A stretch of 64,000 nt of DNA. Source: Streptomyces olindensis. GTDB taxonomy: Bacteria; Actinomycetota; Actinomycetes; Streptomycetales; Streptomycetaceae. Position numbers and translations under genes: made by a program. The notes beneath the pieces are model-generated. The model had not been told where the DNA came from and searched no databases. It saw only the letters and a program-made list of their open reading frames with translations. This document shows, piece after piece, positions 17,298-25,504 of this stretch. Numbering within the stretch: position 1 is the first letter of the stretch; each line of letters starts with the position of its first letter. The DNA lies in contig JJOH01000017.1 in assembly GCA_000696115.1 (NCBI GenBank), positions 134,775 to 198,774 on the forward strand, in the 5' to 3' direction.

Positions 17298-19634
17298 GTG
17301 GCTGAGATCCAGGTGCACGAGCCCGCCGCCGCGCGCGCCGAGAGCGGCGACGGACCGAAACCTGTCGGCGGCGAGCACGGCCACGACTCGCTGTTCAAGA
17401 ACGCCTACTTCCTCATGCTCAGCACCGGCGTCTCCGCCGTCCTGGGCCTGGGGTTCTGGCTGGTGGCCGCCCGCTACTACTCCGAGGAGGCCGTCGGCCA
17501 GGGCTCCGCCGCGATCGCCGCGATGCGGCTGCTCGCCAGCATCACGGCGACGACGATGATCGGGGCCGTCGTCCGCTTCGTCCCGCGCGCGGGACGGGAG
17601 ACCGGGCGCCTGGTGTGGGGCACGTACGCGGCCAGTTCGCTGGTCGTGGCGCTCGCCGCGGCCGTCTTCCTGCTCACGCTCGACGCGTGGGGCGCGTCGT
17701 ACGCGCCGCTGGGCACGCCCATGGCGGGGGCGGTGTTCGTCGCGGCGTGCGTGGCCTGGGCGCTGCTCACCCTCCAGGACGGGGTGCTCACGGGGCTGCG
17801 CAAGGCCGAGTGGGTCCCGGCGGGGAACGCGGTGTTCTCGGTCGGGAAGCTGGCCCTGCTGGCCGTCTTCGCGGGCACGCTGCCCGTCCTCGGCATCTTC
17901 GTGTCCTGGGCGGTGGCGATCGCCTTCTCCACCCTGCCGCTCGGCTGGCTGATCTTCCGTCGGCTCATTCCGCGCCAGGCGGCGGCCGACCGGGACAAGG
18001 ACCCCCCGAAAGTCCGGGAGATGGGCCGCTTCCTGGCCGGGGACTCGCTGGGCGCCCTGTTCAGCCTGGCCATGATCAACCTGCTGCCGGTGATGGTCGC
18101 GGTCCGCTTCAGCGCCGCGGAGAACGGCTACTTCTACGTGGCGTACACCGTCGGCGGCACGATGGAGTTCATGGCCATCAACATGGCCTCGTCGCTCACC
18201 GCGCACGCCTCGCACGACCCGCGCCAGCTCGCCGACGGCGTCCGGGGCGCCCTGCGCCGCATGACGCTGCTGCTGGTGCCGGTCGTGCTGGTGCTGGTCC
18301 TCTTCGCCCCCTACATCCTCACGCCGTTCAGCCCGGACTACGCCGAGCACGGCTCGACGGTGCTGCGGCTGCTCGCCCTCGGTGCGCTGCCGCGGGTGGT
18401 GGTGGAGCTGTACATCGGCGTACTGCGCGTGCAGGGGCGTACGGGAGTGCTGGCCGCGCTCCAAGGCGCCATGTGCGCCCTGGTGCTGGGCAGCGCGGCC
18501 GTGCTGTTCACACCGGCCGGGATCGCGGGGGCGGGCTGGGCGGTGCTGCTCAGCATGACGCTGATCGCCGTCGTCTCCTCGGTCGGGCTGCGCGCGGCAC
18601 TGCGCCACAACGACAGCGCGCCCTCCGTCCGTACGCCCGCCGACCCCTCCTACGGCACCCGCTGGGCGCGGCTGAACGCCACGGCCGGGTACGGCACGGC
18701 CTGGGCCCGCCGGGCCGCCTACCAGCCCAAGGACGGCGACGAGGACACGGTCACGCTGTTCATCGGCCGCCCCGGCTACGAGCGGGAGGCGCTGCAGGCG
18801 GACACCCTCGCGCTGATCGTCCGGCCGCACCACCCGGAAGCGGGGGAGAAGGGAACCGGCCCCGAGGATGCGGTCGCCGCGGGGACACCGGCGGACACGG
18901 CCGAGGACCGCGACGGTCCAGGGGCGCCGCAGGTCACCCTCCGTGGCGGGGAACCGGCCGGGGGCGACGACCCGACGCGGGAGCGGCGGCTCAGAGGCGC
19001 CCTGTGGAGCCTGCTCGGGGTCGCCGCCGTCTTCTTCTGGGCGCCGCTGCGCGACCTGCCCTGGCTCGACGGCGCCTCCGAAGCGCCGCTGACGGGGCGT
19101 CAGTTGCTGGAGGGTCTGCCGTTACCCTCGCTCACGGCGGGGGGCCTGATGCTCGTGGTGTTCGTCGCCGCGGTCACCCTGTGCACCCGGCACGACCCGT
19201 GGCTGCCGGGCACGGCGCTGTTCGCCGCGCTGGTCGCCCTGTACGCCGCACCGGCCGCCCTCGGCCGGGAACCGCGGCCGGTGGACGGGGCGTTGTACGA
19301 GAAGACGGCCGGCTTCCTCGCGGACGTAGTGGGGCTCGACGGCCCCGAGCCGCTGCTGCGCTGGGCACCGCCGGTCTGCCTGCTGCTGTGCCTCGTGCCG
19401 CTGTGGCCGCTGCTCGCGAGCGCGGGTCGGCGGCTGTCGTGGGCGGGGCGCTGGGGGGTTCTGTATCTCGTCGCGGTCGGCGGCTGGGTGTGGCGCGAGG
19501 CGCTCGCACCGGTCGCGCCGCCCCTGCTCGTCGTCCTCGCCGTCCTCGCCCTGCTCCTGCCGCTCTGGCGCCGTGCCGCGACGGCCTGGGGGCCACCGCT
19601 CCGCAGACAACCGAACGGCCCATCCAGCGACTGA
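17298..19634 (+). CDS. Wzx-like polysaccharide flippase with extra C-terminal membrane domain
   Basis: A 778-aa integral-membrane protein. Residues 35-435 hold about 12 helices and resemble the polysaccharide-transport (Wzx/MATE-like) family that flips lipid-linked glycans. A hydrophilic linker (about 435-565) follows, then a second membrane block of about six helices (565-765) not usual for flippases. Start GTG 17298 follows GGAGGG. Codon 609 is TTA (19122-19124), the rare leucine codon read by the bldA tRNA in Streptomyces, so full translation is probably tied to development. The gene lies between the DegT enzyme and a polytopic glycan-type protein. Confidence 0.8.
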   Translation: MAEIQVHEPAAARAESGDGPKPVGGEHGHDSLFKNAYFLMLSTGVSAVLGLGFWLVAARYYSEEAVGQGSAAIAAMRLLASITATTMIGAVVRFVPRAGRETGRLVWGTYAASSLVVALAAAVFLLTLDAWGASYAPLGTPMAGAVFVAACVAWALLTLQDGVLTGLRKAEWVPAGNAVFSVGKLALLAVFAGTLPVLGIFVSWAVAIAFSTLPLGWLIFRRLIPRQAAADRDKDPPKVREMGRFLAGDSLGALFSLAMINLLPVMVAVRFSAAENGYFYVAYTVGGTMEFMAINMASSLTAHASHDPRQLADGVRGALRRMTLLLVPVVLVLVLFAPYILTPFSPDYAEHGSTVLRLLALGALPRVVVELYIGVLRVQGRTGVLAALQGAMCALVLGSAAVLFTPAGIAGAGWAVLLSMTLIAVVSSVGLRAALRHNDSAPSVRTPADPSYGTRWARLNATAGYGTAWARRAAYQPKDGDEDTVTLFIGRPGYEREALQADTLALIVRPHHPEAGEKGTGPEDAVAAGTPADTAEDRDGPGAPQVTLRGGEPAGGDDPTRERRLRGALWSLLGVAAVFFWAPLRDLPWLDGASEAPLTGRQLLEGLPLPSLTAGGLMLVVFVAAVTLCTRHDPWLPGTALFAALVALYAAPAALGREPRPVDGALYEKTAGFLADVVGLDGPEPLLRWAPPVCLLLCLVPLWPLLASAGRRLSWAGRWGVLYLVAVGGWVWREALAPVAPPLLVVLAVLALLLPLWRRAATAWGPPLRRQPNGPSSD
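19122..19124 (+). other. TTA (bldA-dependent) codon in the flippase gene
   Basis: Reading from GTG 17298, codon 609 is TTA within the peptide GLPLPSL. In Streptomyces TTA is read only by the bldA tRNA, which becomes abundant late in growth. No other in-frame TTA was noticed in the called genes of the window by eye. Confidence 0.9.
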
Positions 19635-19680
19635 CCGAACCCAGAGCCGAACAGAGCCGAACCGCCAGGGGGGAACCGCC

Positions 19681-21645
19681 GTGCGTCCGCCAGTAACTCC
19701 ACGGGAGAGATCCACGCCAGAGCCCACACCCGCACAGGACGGCGCGGACATGCCCGGCAGCGACCCCGAGACCTCCAGCCAGTCCTCCAGCCCCTCCTCC
19801 TCGGAGTCGTCGAGCCCCGCCCACGAGCCCGTGACGGATCTGTCCGACCTGCCCCCCGCCTGGTCCGGGCGCCGCGCTCTCACCTGGCCCGGGGTGCCGC
19901 TGCTCGTCGCGATGGCGCTGTGGGTGTACTCCGTGCGGCACACCGACGTCTCCCGGCTCGACGACTACGGTCTGGTCACCGCGCTGCACCCCGCCTTCTG
20001 GGGCGGCCTCGTGGTGCTCACCGCCGGCTTCTGGTGCACGGTCCGCGATCCGCGCCGGCCGGGTGCCTGGGCGGCGGCGTACGTCCTCGGGCTGCTGGTG
20101 ATGGAGCGGGCCACGCAGGCCGTCCTCTACCCGACGCCGCTGTACGCCTGGGCGTGGAAGCACGAGGCGGTCATCGACCACCTGCTGACGGCCGGCGGCC
20201 TGCAGACGGCCGACCAGGTCGGCGACATGGCGGTGTACGACCAGTGGCCCGGTTTCTTCGCCGCCCAAGCCGCCCTGGTGCGGCTGCTGGGCGTGGAGTC
20301 GGCGGCGATGTTCATGGCCTGGTGGCCCCTGGTCTCCAGCCTGATGCTGCTGCTCCCGCTGCTGCTGATCTACCGCACCTTCACCGAGGACCGGCGGCTG
20401 ATCTGGACGGCGGTCTGGCTCTTCTACGTCGCCAACTGGGTCGGACAGGACTACTTCTCGCCCCAGTCCGTGGCGTACGCGCTGCACGTGGGCGTGCTGG
20501 CCGTGGTGCTGCGCCGCTTCGGCCGGTCCGCCGTGCGGCGCGGGCGGCCGCGGCAGGCCGTGTGGACGGTGGTGATCACCGTCATGATCACGGCGATCGT
20601 CATCTCCCACCAGCTCACCCCGGGCATGCTGGTCGTCTGCCTGCTCGCCCTCGGCCTGAGCCGCCGCTACCGCGACTGGGTCCCGGTGGTCACCACGGTC
20701 GTGATCTTCCTGGCCTGGTGCCTCACGGCCGCGCTGCCCTTCCTGTCCGCGGCGATGCCCGACATGATCCGCTCCGTCGGCGATGTCGGCGCCAACGTCG
20801 AGACCGGCTACGGCGCCACCCCGACCGGCACCGGGGCGATCGCCACCTCCTGGGCGGCCCGCCTGCTGTCCGGTTCCGTGCTGCTGCTCGCGGCCGTCGG
20901 CGTCCTGCGCCAGCGGGTGCTGCGCCACCGGGCCCGGCCCCTGCTGCTGGTCGCGGCGGCCCCGCTGCCGATGTTCGCGGCGAGCAGCTACGGCAGCGAG
21001 ATGATCTTCCGGGTGCTGCTGTTCATGCTGCCCGGCGCCGCCTTCTTCGCCGCCGCCGCGATCCTGCCCAAGGTCCGCACGCTGGCCGCCGACGCCGCCG
21101 CGCAGCAGGCCGGGGGCCGGCAGGCCGCGCCCGCGAAGGGCCGCTGGTGGCGGCCGGGCGCGTGGGTGCCGTCGGCCGCCCTGCTCCTCGGGACGCTGGC
21201 GTTCGTGCCGAGTTACTCGGGCAAGGACCGGATCAATTACTTCCCGCCGCAGGAGGTGGCCCTCGTACGGCAGCTCTTCGACCAGGCGCCCGGGGGTTCG
21301 CTCGTGGTGGCGGCCAACCGCAACTACCCGCACGCGTACGCCTCCTACTGGAGCATCGACCACTACTGGTTCCTGGACGACGCCCGCAGTCACGTCGACC
21401 GGATCGTCCGGGACCCGGCCGCCACCCTGGCCAGTGACATGGCCGGCGTCGAGCGGCCGGCCCGGGCCTACTTCCTGCTCACCCAGGGGCAGCTGGCCAA
21501 CTCCGAGATGAACGGGCAGCTCACCGGGGCACAGCTGGACCGCATCCGGACGTCCGTCGACGCCTCGCCACGGTTCCGGCTCGTGGCGGAGAACAGCGCC
21601 GGATGGCTCTACGAACTGAAGCAGGCGGGGGGAGCGGAGCGATGA
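19681..21645 (+). CDS. Polytopic membrane protein, possible GT-C glycosyltransferase or polymerase
   Basis: Protein of 654 aa with no confident family. Residues 1-65 are disordered, with a Ser-rich run. About 12 hydrophobic helices fill 75-510. The last 145 residues are soluble and probably extracytoplasmic, starting near YSGKDRINYFPP. An acidic RLDDYGL in the first predicted outside loop, many helices and a C-terminal soluble domain resemble the GT-C glycosyltransferase plan, but this is inference. Start GTG 19681 follows CAGGGGGG. The stop overlaps the next ATG (ATGA). Context suggests a glycan transferase or polymerase. Confidence 0.65.
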   Translation: MRPPVTPRERSTPEPTPAQDGADMPGSDPETSSQSSSPSSSESSSPAHEPVTDLSDLPPAWSGRRALTWPGVPLLVAMALWVYSVRHTDVSRLDDYGLVTALHPAFWGGLVVLTAGFWCTVRDPRRPGAWAAAYVLGLLVMERATQAVLYPTPLYAWAWKHEAVIDHLLTAGGLQTADQVGDMAVYDQWPGFFAAQAALVRLLGVESAAMFMAWWPLVSSLMLLLPLLLIYRTFTEDRRLIWTAVWLFYVANWVGQDYFSPQSVAYALHVGVLAVVLRRFGRSAVRRGRPRQAVWTVVITVMITAIVISHQLTPGMLVVCLLALGLSRRYRDWVPVVTTVVIFLAWCLTAALPFLSAAMPDMIRSVGDVGANVETGYGATPTGTGAIATSWAARLLSGSVLLLAAVGVLRQRVLRHRARPLLLVAAAPLPMFAASSYGSEMIFRVLLFMLPGAAFFAAAAILPKVRTLAADAAAQQAGGRQAAPAKGRWWRPGAWVPSAALLLGTLAFVPSYSGKDRINYFPPQEVALVRQLFDQAPGGSLVVAANRNYPHAYASYWSIDHYWFLDDARSHVDRIVRDPAATLASDMAGVERPARAYFLLTQGQLANSEMNGQLTGAQLDRIRTSVDASPRFRLVAENSAGWLYELKQAGGAER

Positions 21646-22082
21646 CACCGCAGGAACTCGTGGTCCGGATGCTGCCGCCGTTCGGCGGCTGGCTGGCGCT
21701 CGCCGCGCTCGCCCTGCCCGGCGGATCGCCCCTGCGGGGCGCCGCGGTCGTGCTCTTCCTGGCGGCGGGCCCGGGCGCCGCCATGGTGAGAGTCTGCGCC
21801 CCCGCGCTGGGAGCACGGCCCGCCGAGGAGCCCGTCGAGCGCCGGGACCCGGACTTCGCCCGCCACTCCGACCTGCTGGAGCGGCTGATGCTGGTGCTGT
21901 TCCTGAGCATCGGCGCCGTGATGCTCGTCGCGACCGTGCTGATCGCCACGCACACCTTCAGCGCACAGCGGGTGCTGCTGACGCTGACGCTGCTGACCAC
22001 GCTCGCCGCGTTCTGTCCGCCGCTGCGCGCCTCCCCGCCGCCCAGGACAACGCCGAGGACACCGAAGGGTTCTGCTCAGTGA
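21642..22082 (+). CDS. Small membrane protein of the polysaccharide locus, function unknown
   Basis: A 146-aa protein with about four hydrophobic helices, including LVLFLSIGAVMLVATVLIAT, and a Pro/Thr-rich end. No family recognised. It overlaps the previous gene as ATGA and the next as GTGA, so it is translated with both and probably works with the neighbouring membrane protein. Confidence 0.7.
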   Translation: MTPQELVVRMLPPFGGWLALAALALPGGSPLRGAAVVLFLAAGPGAAMVRVCAPALGARPAEEPVERRDPDFARHSDLLERLMLVLFLSIGAVMLVATVLIATHTFSAQRVLLTLTLLTTLAAFCPPLRASPPPRTTPRTPKGSAQ

Positions 22083-23224
22083 GGTTCAACCGTCCCCACC
22101 GTCCCTTTCGCCGCGACCCGATCACGACCGGGCAGCACCGCAGGAAACCACCCGCCGCACGGCAGGCCACCGGCCCCTTCGCATCGAGCCGGCGCCGCCT
22201 GCTGATCACGTCCGCCACGGTCGTCAGCGCGGTCCTGGTCGCCGTCCTCGCCCTCCGGAACGCCTCCGGACCGGAACCGGGAGCCGCCGGGGCCGACGCC
22301 GACTGCCGCCCGACGGCCCTGCTGGAACCGCCCTGCGGCGCATGGTTCGGCGCGTTCGTGCCGCACGAGCGGGACGACCTGCCCGAGAAGGTGCGCGCCT
22401 ACGAGAAACGCGTGGGCCGCGCACTCGACATCGTGTACACGTACCACGACATGTCCCTGGCCGAGGGCACCCGCAGGGAGGGCCAACTGCTCACCCCCGA
22501 GGAGCAGCGCGTCGGCCGGGACCACCTGCTGCTGCTGTCCTGGGAGAGCAAGTGGTGGGGCGGCACGAAGAAGCAGCAGCCGACCTGGAAGCAGATCGCG
22601 GCCGGCGAGCTGGACGAGAAGGTCATCGACGTCCAGGCCCGGCGCATCAAGGACTACGGCAAGAAGGTGTTCCTCTCCTTCGACCTGGAGATGGACACCC
22701 GCACCCCGGCCAACGGCACGCCCGCCGAGTTCGTCGAGGCGTACCGGCACATCCACGACCGGTTCCGCGAACTGGGCGTCGACAACGTGGTGTGGACGTG
22801 GATCACCACCGGCTACCTCGACCACGCCGACGTGATCAGGAAGATGTACCCCGGCGACCGGTACGTCGACTGGATCGGCTACAACCAGTACAACTACTAC
22901 CGCTGCCACGACGCGGGCTGGCTCACCTTCGCCCAGACCCAGAACGCCACGCACGACTGGATCCGCGAGAACATCTCCGACGACAAGCCGCTGATGCTCT
23001 CCGAGTTCGGCACGGCCGCGGACTCGGCCCGCCCGCAGCGGCAGGCCGAGTGGTACGCGCAGGTGCCCGGGGTGCTGAAGGGCCTGGAGGGCGTCAAGGC
23101 CGCCCTCCAGTGGAACTACCGCGACCCCGGACCGCACTGCAACCTCGCGCTGGCGAACGACGCGGCCTGGGACAGCCTGCGCAAGGCGGTCTCCGACCCG
23201 TACCTCAACCAGCCGCTGAAGTAA
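22079..23224 (+). CDS. Secreted or membrane-anchored GH26-like glycoside hydrolase
   Basis: Protein of 381 aa with a basic N-terminus and one hydrophobic helix near residues 40-60 (signal anchor or signal peptide), then an extracytoplasmic domain. The stretches AWFGAFVP, FLSFDLEMDTR, VDNVVWTWITTGY, YVDWIGYNQYNYYR and KPLMLSEFGT (Glu near residue 307) match the layout of GH26 beta-mannanase-like TIM barrels, with likely catalytic Glu residues. Many such proteins in exopolysaccharide loci trim or modify the polymer. The GTG start overlaps the preceding gene. The substrate is unknown. Confidence 0.75.
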   Translation: MRFNRPHRPFRRDPITTGQHRRKPPAARQATGPFASSRRRLLITSATVVSAVLVAVLALRNASGPEPGAAGADADCRPTALLEPPCGAWFGAFVPHERDDLPEKVRAYEKRVGRALDIVYTYHDMSLAEGTRREGQLLTPEEQRVGRDHLLLLSWESKWWGGTKKQQPTWKQIAAGELDEKVIDVQARRIKDYGKKVFLSFDLEMDTRTPANGTPAEFVEAYRHIHDRFRELGVDNVVWTWITTGYLDHADVIRKMYPGDRYVDWIGYNQYNYYRCHDAGWLTFAQTQNATHDWIRENISDDKPLMLSEFGTAADSARPQRQAEWYAQVPGVLKGLEGVKAALQWNYRDPGPHCNLALANDAAWDSLRKAVSDPYLNQPLK

Positions 23225-23275
23225 GGCCGGTCAGCTGAAGTGAAGCCGGTCAGCTGAAGGCAAGGCCGGTCAGCC
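23219..23275 (+). repeat. Three short direct repeats after the GH26-like gene
   Basis: The unit AAGGCCGGTCAGCTG or AAGCCGGTCAGCTG recurs three times at about 19-nt spacing across the stop codon and the convergent gap to the deacetylase gene. No hairpin-with-U-tract terminator was seen. Confidence 0.75.
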
Positions 23276-24196
23276 CGCGAACTCGGGCCCGTGCACCATC
23301 GCGCGGGCCCGCCGGTACCACCGCCAGGCGATCGTCTTCGGCCCGTCCCGGTACGGCGCGACCCGGGCGCCCGCGCCCGCCAGCCAGCTCTCGACGTCGG
23401 CGACGGTGTGGCCGCGCCGGACGATGAGTCGGGCGATGCGATACCGCTCGTCGCGGTCGGAGCTGAGCGCGTGGCGCACGGCGGTCGCCGTCTCGTAGCC
23501 GGCCCGGGCCGACATGGCCCGCACCCGCGGGCTGTTGTAGCCGTGCGGATAGGCGAGATGCCGGACCTCGTGCCCGAGGGCGTCCTCCAGCACGGCCTTG
23601 GAGGTGCGCAGTTCGTACGCCAGGTCCTTCGCGGACAGCGTGTCGAGCTGGGCGTGGGTGACCGTGTGGCTGCCGATCTCCATGCCGTAACGTTCCAGCT
23701 CCGCCGCCCGGGCCAGGGTCATCATCGGGGCGGGCGGCAGCAGACTGCGGCCGCCCGGGGCGATGGCGCCGGTGGTCAGGTAGGCGGTGGCGGGCAGCGC
23801 CCGCTCGGCCAGCGCCTCGGCGGTGGGCCCGGGCAGATCGGCGAAGCCGTCGTCGAAGGTGAGCAGCACCGGCCGGGCCGGCAGCGGCGCCCGCCCGGCC
23901 AGATGGTCGGCGATCGTGCTGATCGTGACGGGCGTGCGCCCGCTGCGCACGACGGCGTCGAGATGCGCGGCGAACTGCTTCGGCGTGACCGTGAACTCGG
24001 CGATCCAGTCCGGCGGGTCGTCCATCACGGAGTGGTACAGGAAGACGGGGATGGCCGGAGCGCGGACGCCGCCCGGGCTCACCGGAGCCGCGGAACGCCC
24101 CGCGGATATCGGGCCCTCACCGTCCGGCGCCCCCCGTTCCGCCCGGCCTCTGCCGTCCCCCTGCCCCTCGCTCCGCCGGCGTGCCGATGTCTTCAT
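23270..24196 (-). CDS. Polysaccharide deacetylase (carbohydrate esterase 4, NodB-like)
   Basis: Protein of 308 aa removing acyl groups from N-acetylated sugars. The NodB motifs are present: LTFDDGFADL near residue 109 (catalytic Asp and metal Asp) and SHTVTHAQLD near 175 (the two metal His), with a later HLAYPHGY motif. The N-terminal 55 residues are basic and charged; no clear signal peptide is visible, so location is uncertain. ATG 24196 overlaps the stop of the upstream glycosyltransferase (ATGA), so the two are co-translated. It likely deacetylates the glycan made by this locus. Confidence 0.88.
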   Translation of the reverse strand: MKTSARRRSEGQGDGRGRAERGAPDGEGPISAGRSAAPVSPGGVRAPAIPVFLYHSVMDDPPDWIAEFTVTPKQFAAHLDAVVRSGRTPVTISTIADHLAGRAPLPARPVLLTFDDGFADLPGPTAEALAERALPATAYLTTGAIAPGGRSLLPPAPMMTLARAAELERYGMEIGSHTVTHAQLDTLSAKDLAYELRTSKAVLEDALGHEVRHLAYPHGYNSPRVRAMSARAGYETATAVRHALSSDRDERYRIARLIVRRGHTVADVESWLAGAGARVAPYRDGPKTIAWRWYRRARAMVHGPEFAG

Positions 24197-25482
24197 CTCG
24201 CCCCCTGAACAACAGTCCGGCGCAGCGCTCTGCGCGCCCGCACATAGCCGACAGGCCCGTACACCATCCCCCTGCGCTGCAGCCGTGACAGCCGCCGCGG
24301 CCAGGGATGCGTCCGCACGTCGTGATCGCCCGGCATGCCCCCGCCGTCCGCCCCCTCCGTCTCGCGCACGGCGGTCAGCGCGCGGGCGTGGGCGAGGCCG
24401 CGGGGCAGCCTCGCGAGGAACGCCGGCAGCAGCGCGGGCCGGTTCACCAGCACCGCGGTGAGGTAGGCGGTGAGTCCGGCGCCGTAGCCGTACGCCTGCG
24501 TCTCCAGGTCCCGCCAGGTCTCCCGGTGGTGGTGCCACACCAGGGCGTACGGGGTGTAGCGCAGCCGGTGCCCGTCGGCCAGGACACGGACGAAGCCGTA
24601 GAGGTCGTCACCGCCCCGGGCGGCCGTACCGGCACCGGTGGCCGGGTCGAAACCGCCGACGGAGCGCAGGACCCGCGTCCGGAACGCCATGTTGGCACCC
24701 GAGCCGAACCGCCCCGCGGTGAACGGGAACAGCGGCTCGTCGCCCGGCGGACGCGCCGGGTCGTACGTCCTTGGAGTGAAGCCTTTCGCGAAGCCGCCGT
24801 GGCTCTCCAGCAGCACCTGGGCCGGGGTCGTCAGCCGCGCGGGCAGGATCAGCCCGGTGCTGCACCCGAGTCCGGCGTCGGCGGCGAAGGGCGCGGTCAG
24901 CTCCGTCAGCCAGCGCGGATCGGCGACCACGTCGTCGTCGGTGAAGGCGACCGCCTCGCCCCGCACCGCCGCGAGGCCGGTGTTGTGGGCGACCGCCAGA
25001 CCGGGCACCGGCTCGCACACGTACCGCACGCGCTCGGCGTACTTCCGCTCGACCAGCTCCCGCGTCTCGCTCGTCACGGGCGCGTTGTCGACGACGACGA
25101 TCTCGAACCGCGGATGGTCCTGCGCCAGCAGCGAGTCCAGCGCGCGGGCGAGCTGCCCGGCGCGCTCCCGGGTGGCGACGACGACGCTCGTGAACGGCGG
25201 CTCCCCGGGCTCCTCCACGGCGGCCGGCGCACACTCCGCCCGCGCCCGTTCCACGAGCACGGCCTTCGGATCCACTCCCTCCGGCACCCGCCCGAGCAGC
25301 GTGCCCACGGGCCGGCCGTGCCGTCTGACCAGTACGAACACCTCCCCGTGCGTCACCGGCGGACTCCCCGGGCCCGGTCTGAGCACCGCCGTGTCACGGT
25401 CGAGGTCCAGCTCCGCGACCTGCACGACCCCGATGTCCAGGAACCGCCGTATCTCCTCCTGCGCACGTGCCGAACGAGCCAT
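24193..25482 (-). CDS. Family 2 glycosyltransferase
   Basis: Protein of 429 aa. A GT-A domain starts near residue 97 with TSVVVATRERAGQLARALDS, then IVVVDNAPVT and the acidic FTDDDVVADPRWL near residue 178, which contains the DxD-type metal site. GGDDLYGFVRVL gives the later acidic motif. The first 95 residues form a separate N-terminal domain that is not part of the GT-A fold. No membrane span is obvious, so it is probably cytoplasmic. It lies between the FemAB-like and deacetylase genes, in line with building a surface glycan. Confidence 0.87.
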   Translation of the reverse strand: MARSARAQEEIRRFLDIGVVQVAELDLDRDTAVLRPGPGSPPVTHGEVFVLVRRHGRPVGTLLGRVPEGVDPKAVLVERARAECAPAAVEEPGEPPFTSVVVATRERAGQLARALDSLLAQDHPRFEIVVVDNAPVTSETRELVERKYAERVRYVCEPVPGLAVAHNTGLAAVRGEAVAFTDDDVVADPRWLTELTAPFAADAGLGCSTGLILPARLTTPAQVLLESHGGFAKGFTPRTYDPARPPGDEPLFPFTAGRFGSGANMAFRTRVLRSVGGFDPATGAGTAARGGDDLYGFVRVLADGHRLRYTPYALVWHHHRETWRDLETQAYGYGAGLTAYLTAVLVNRPALLPAFLARLPRGLAHARALTAVRETEGADGGGMPGDHDVRTHPWPRRLSRLQRRGMVYGPVGYVRARRALRRTVVQGAR

Positions 25483-25504
25483 GCGCCCTCCCCCCCACTC
25501 GTGT

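Noticed and set aside
23219..23275. Short direct repeats read as an integration site
   Set aside because: Three 19-nt units directly follow a stop codon without any integrase, tRNA or composition change nearby; local slippage is simpler.
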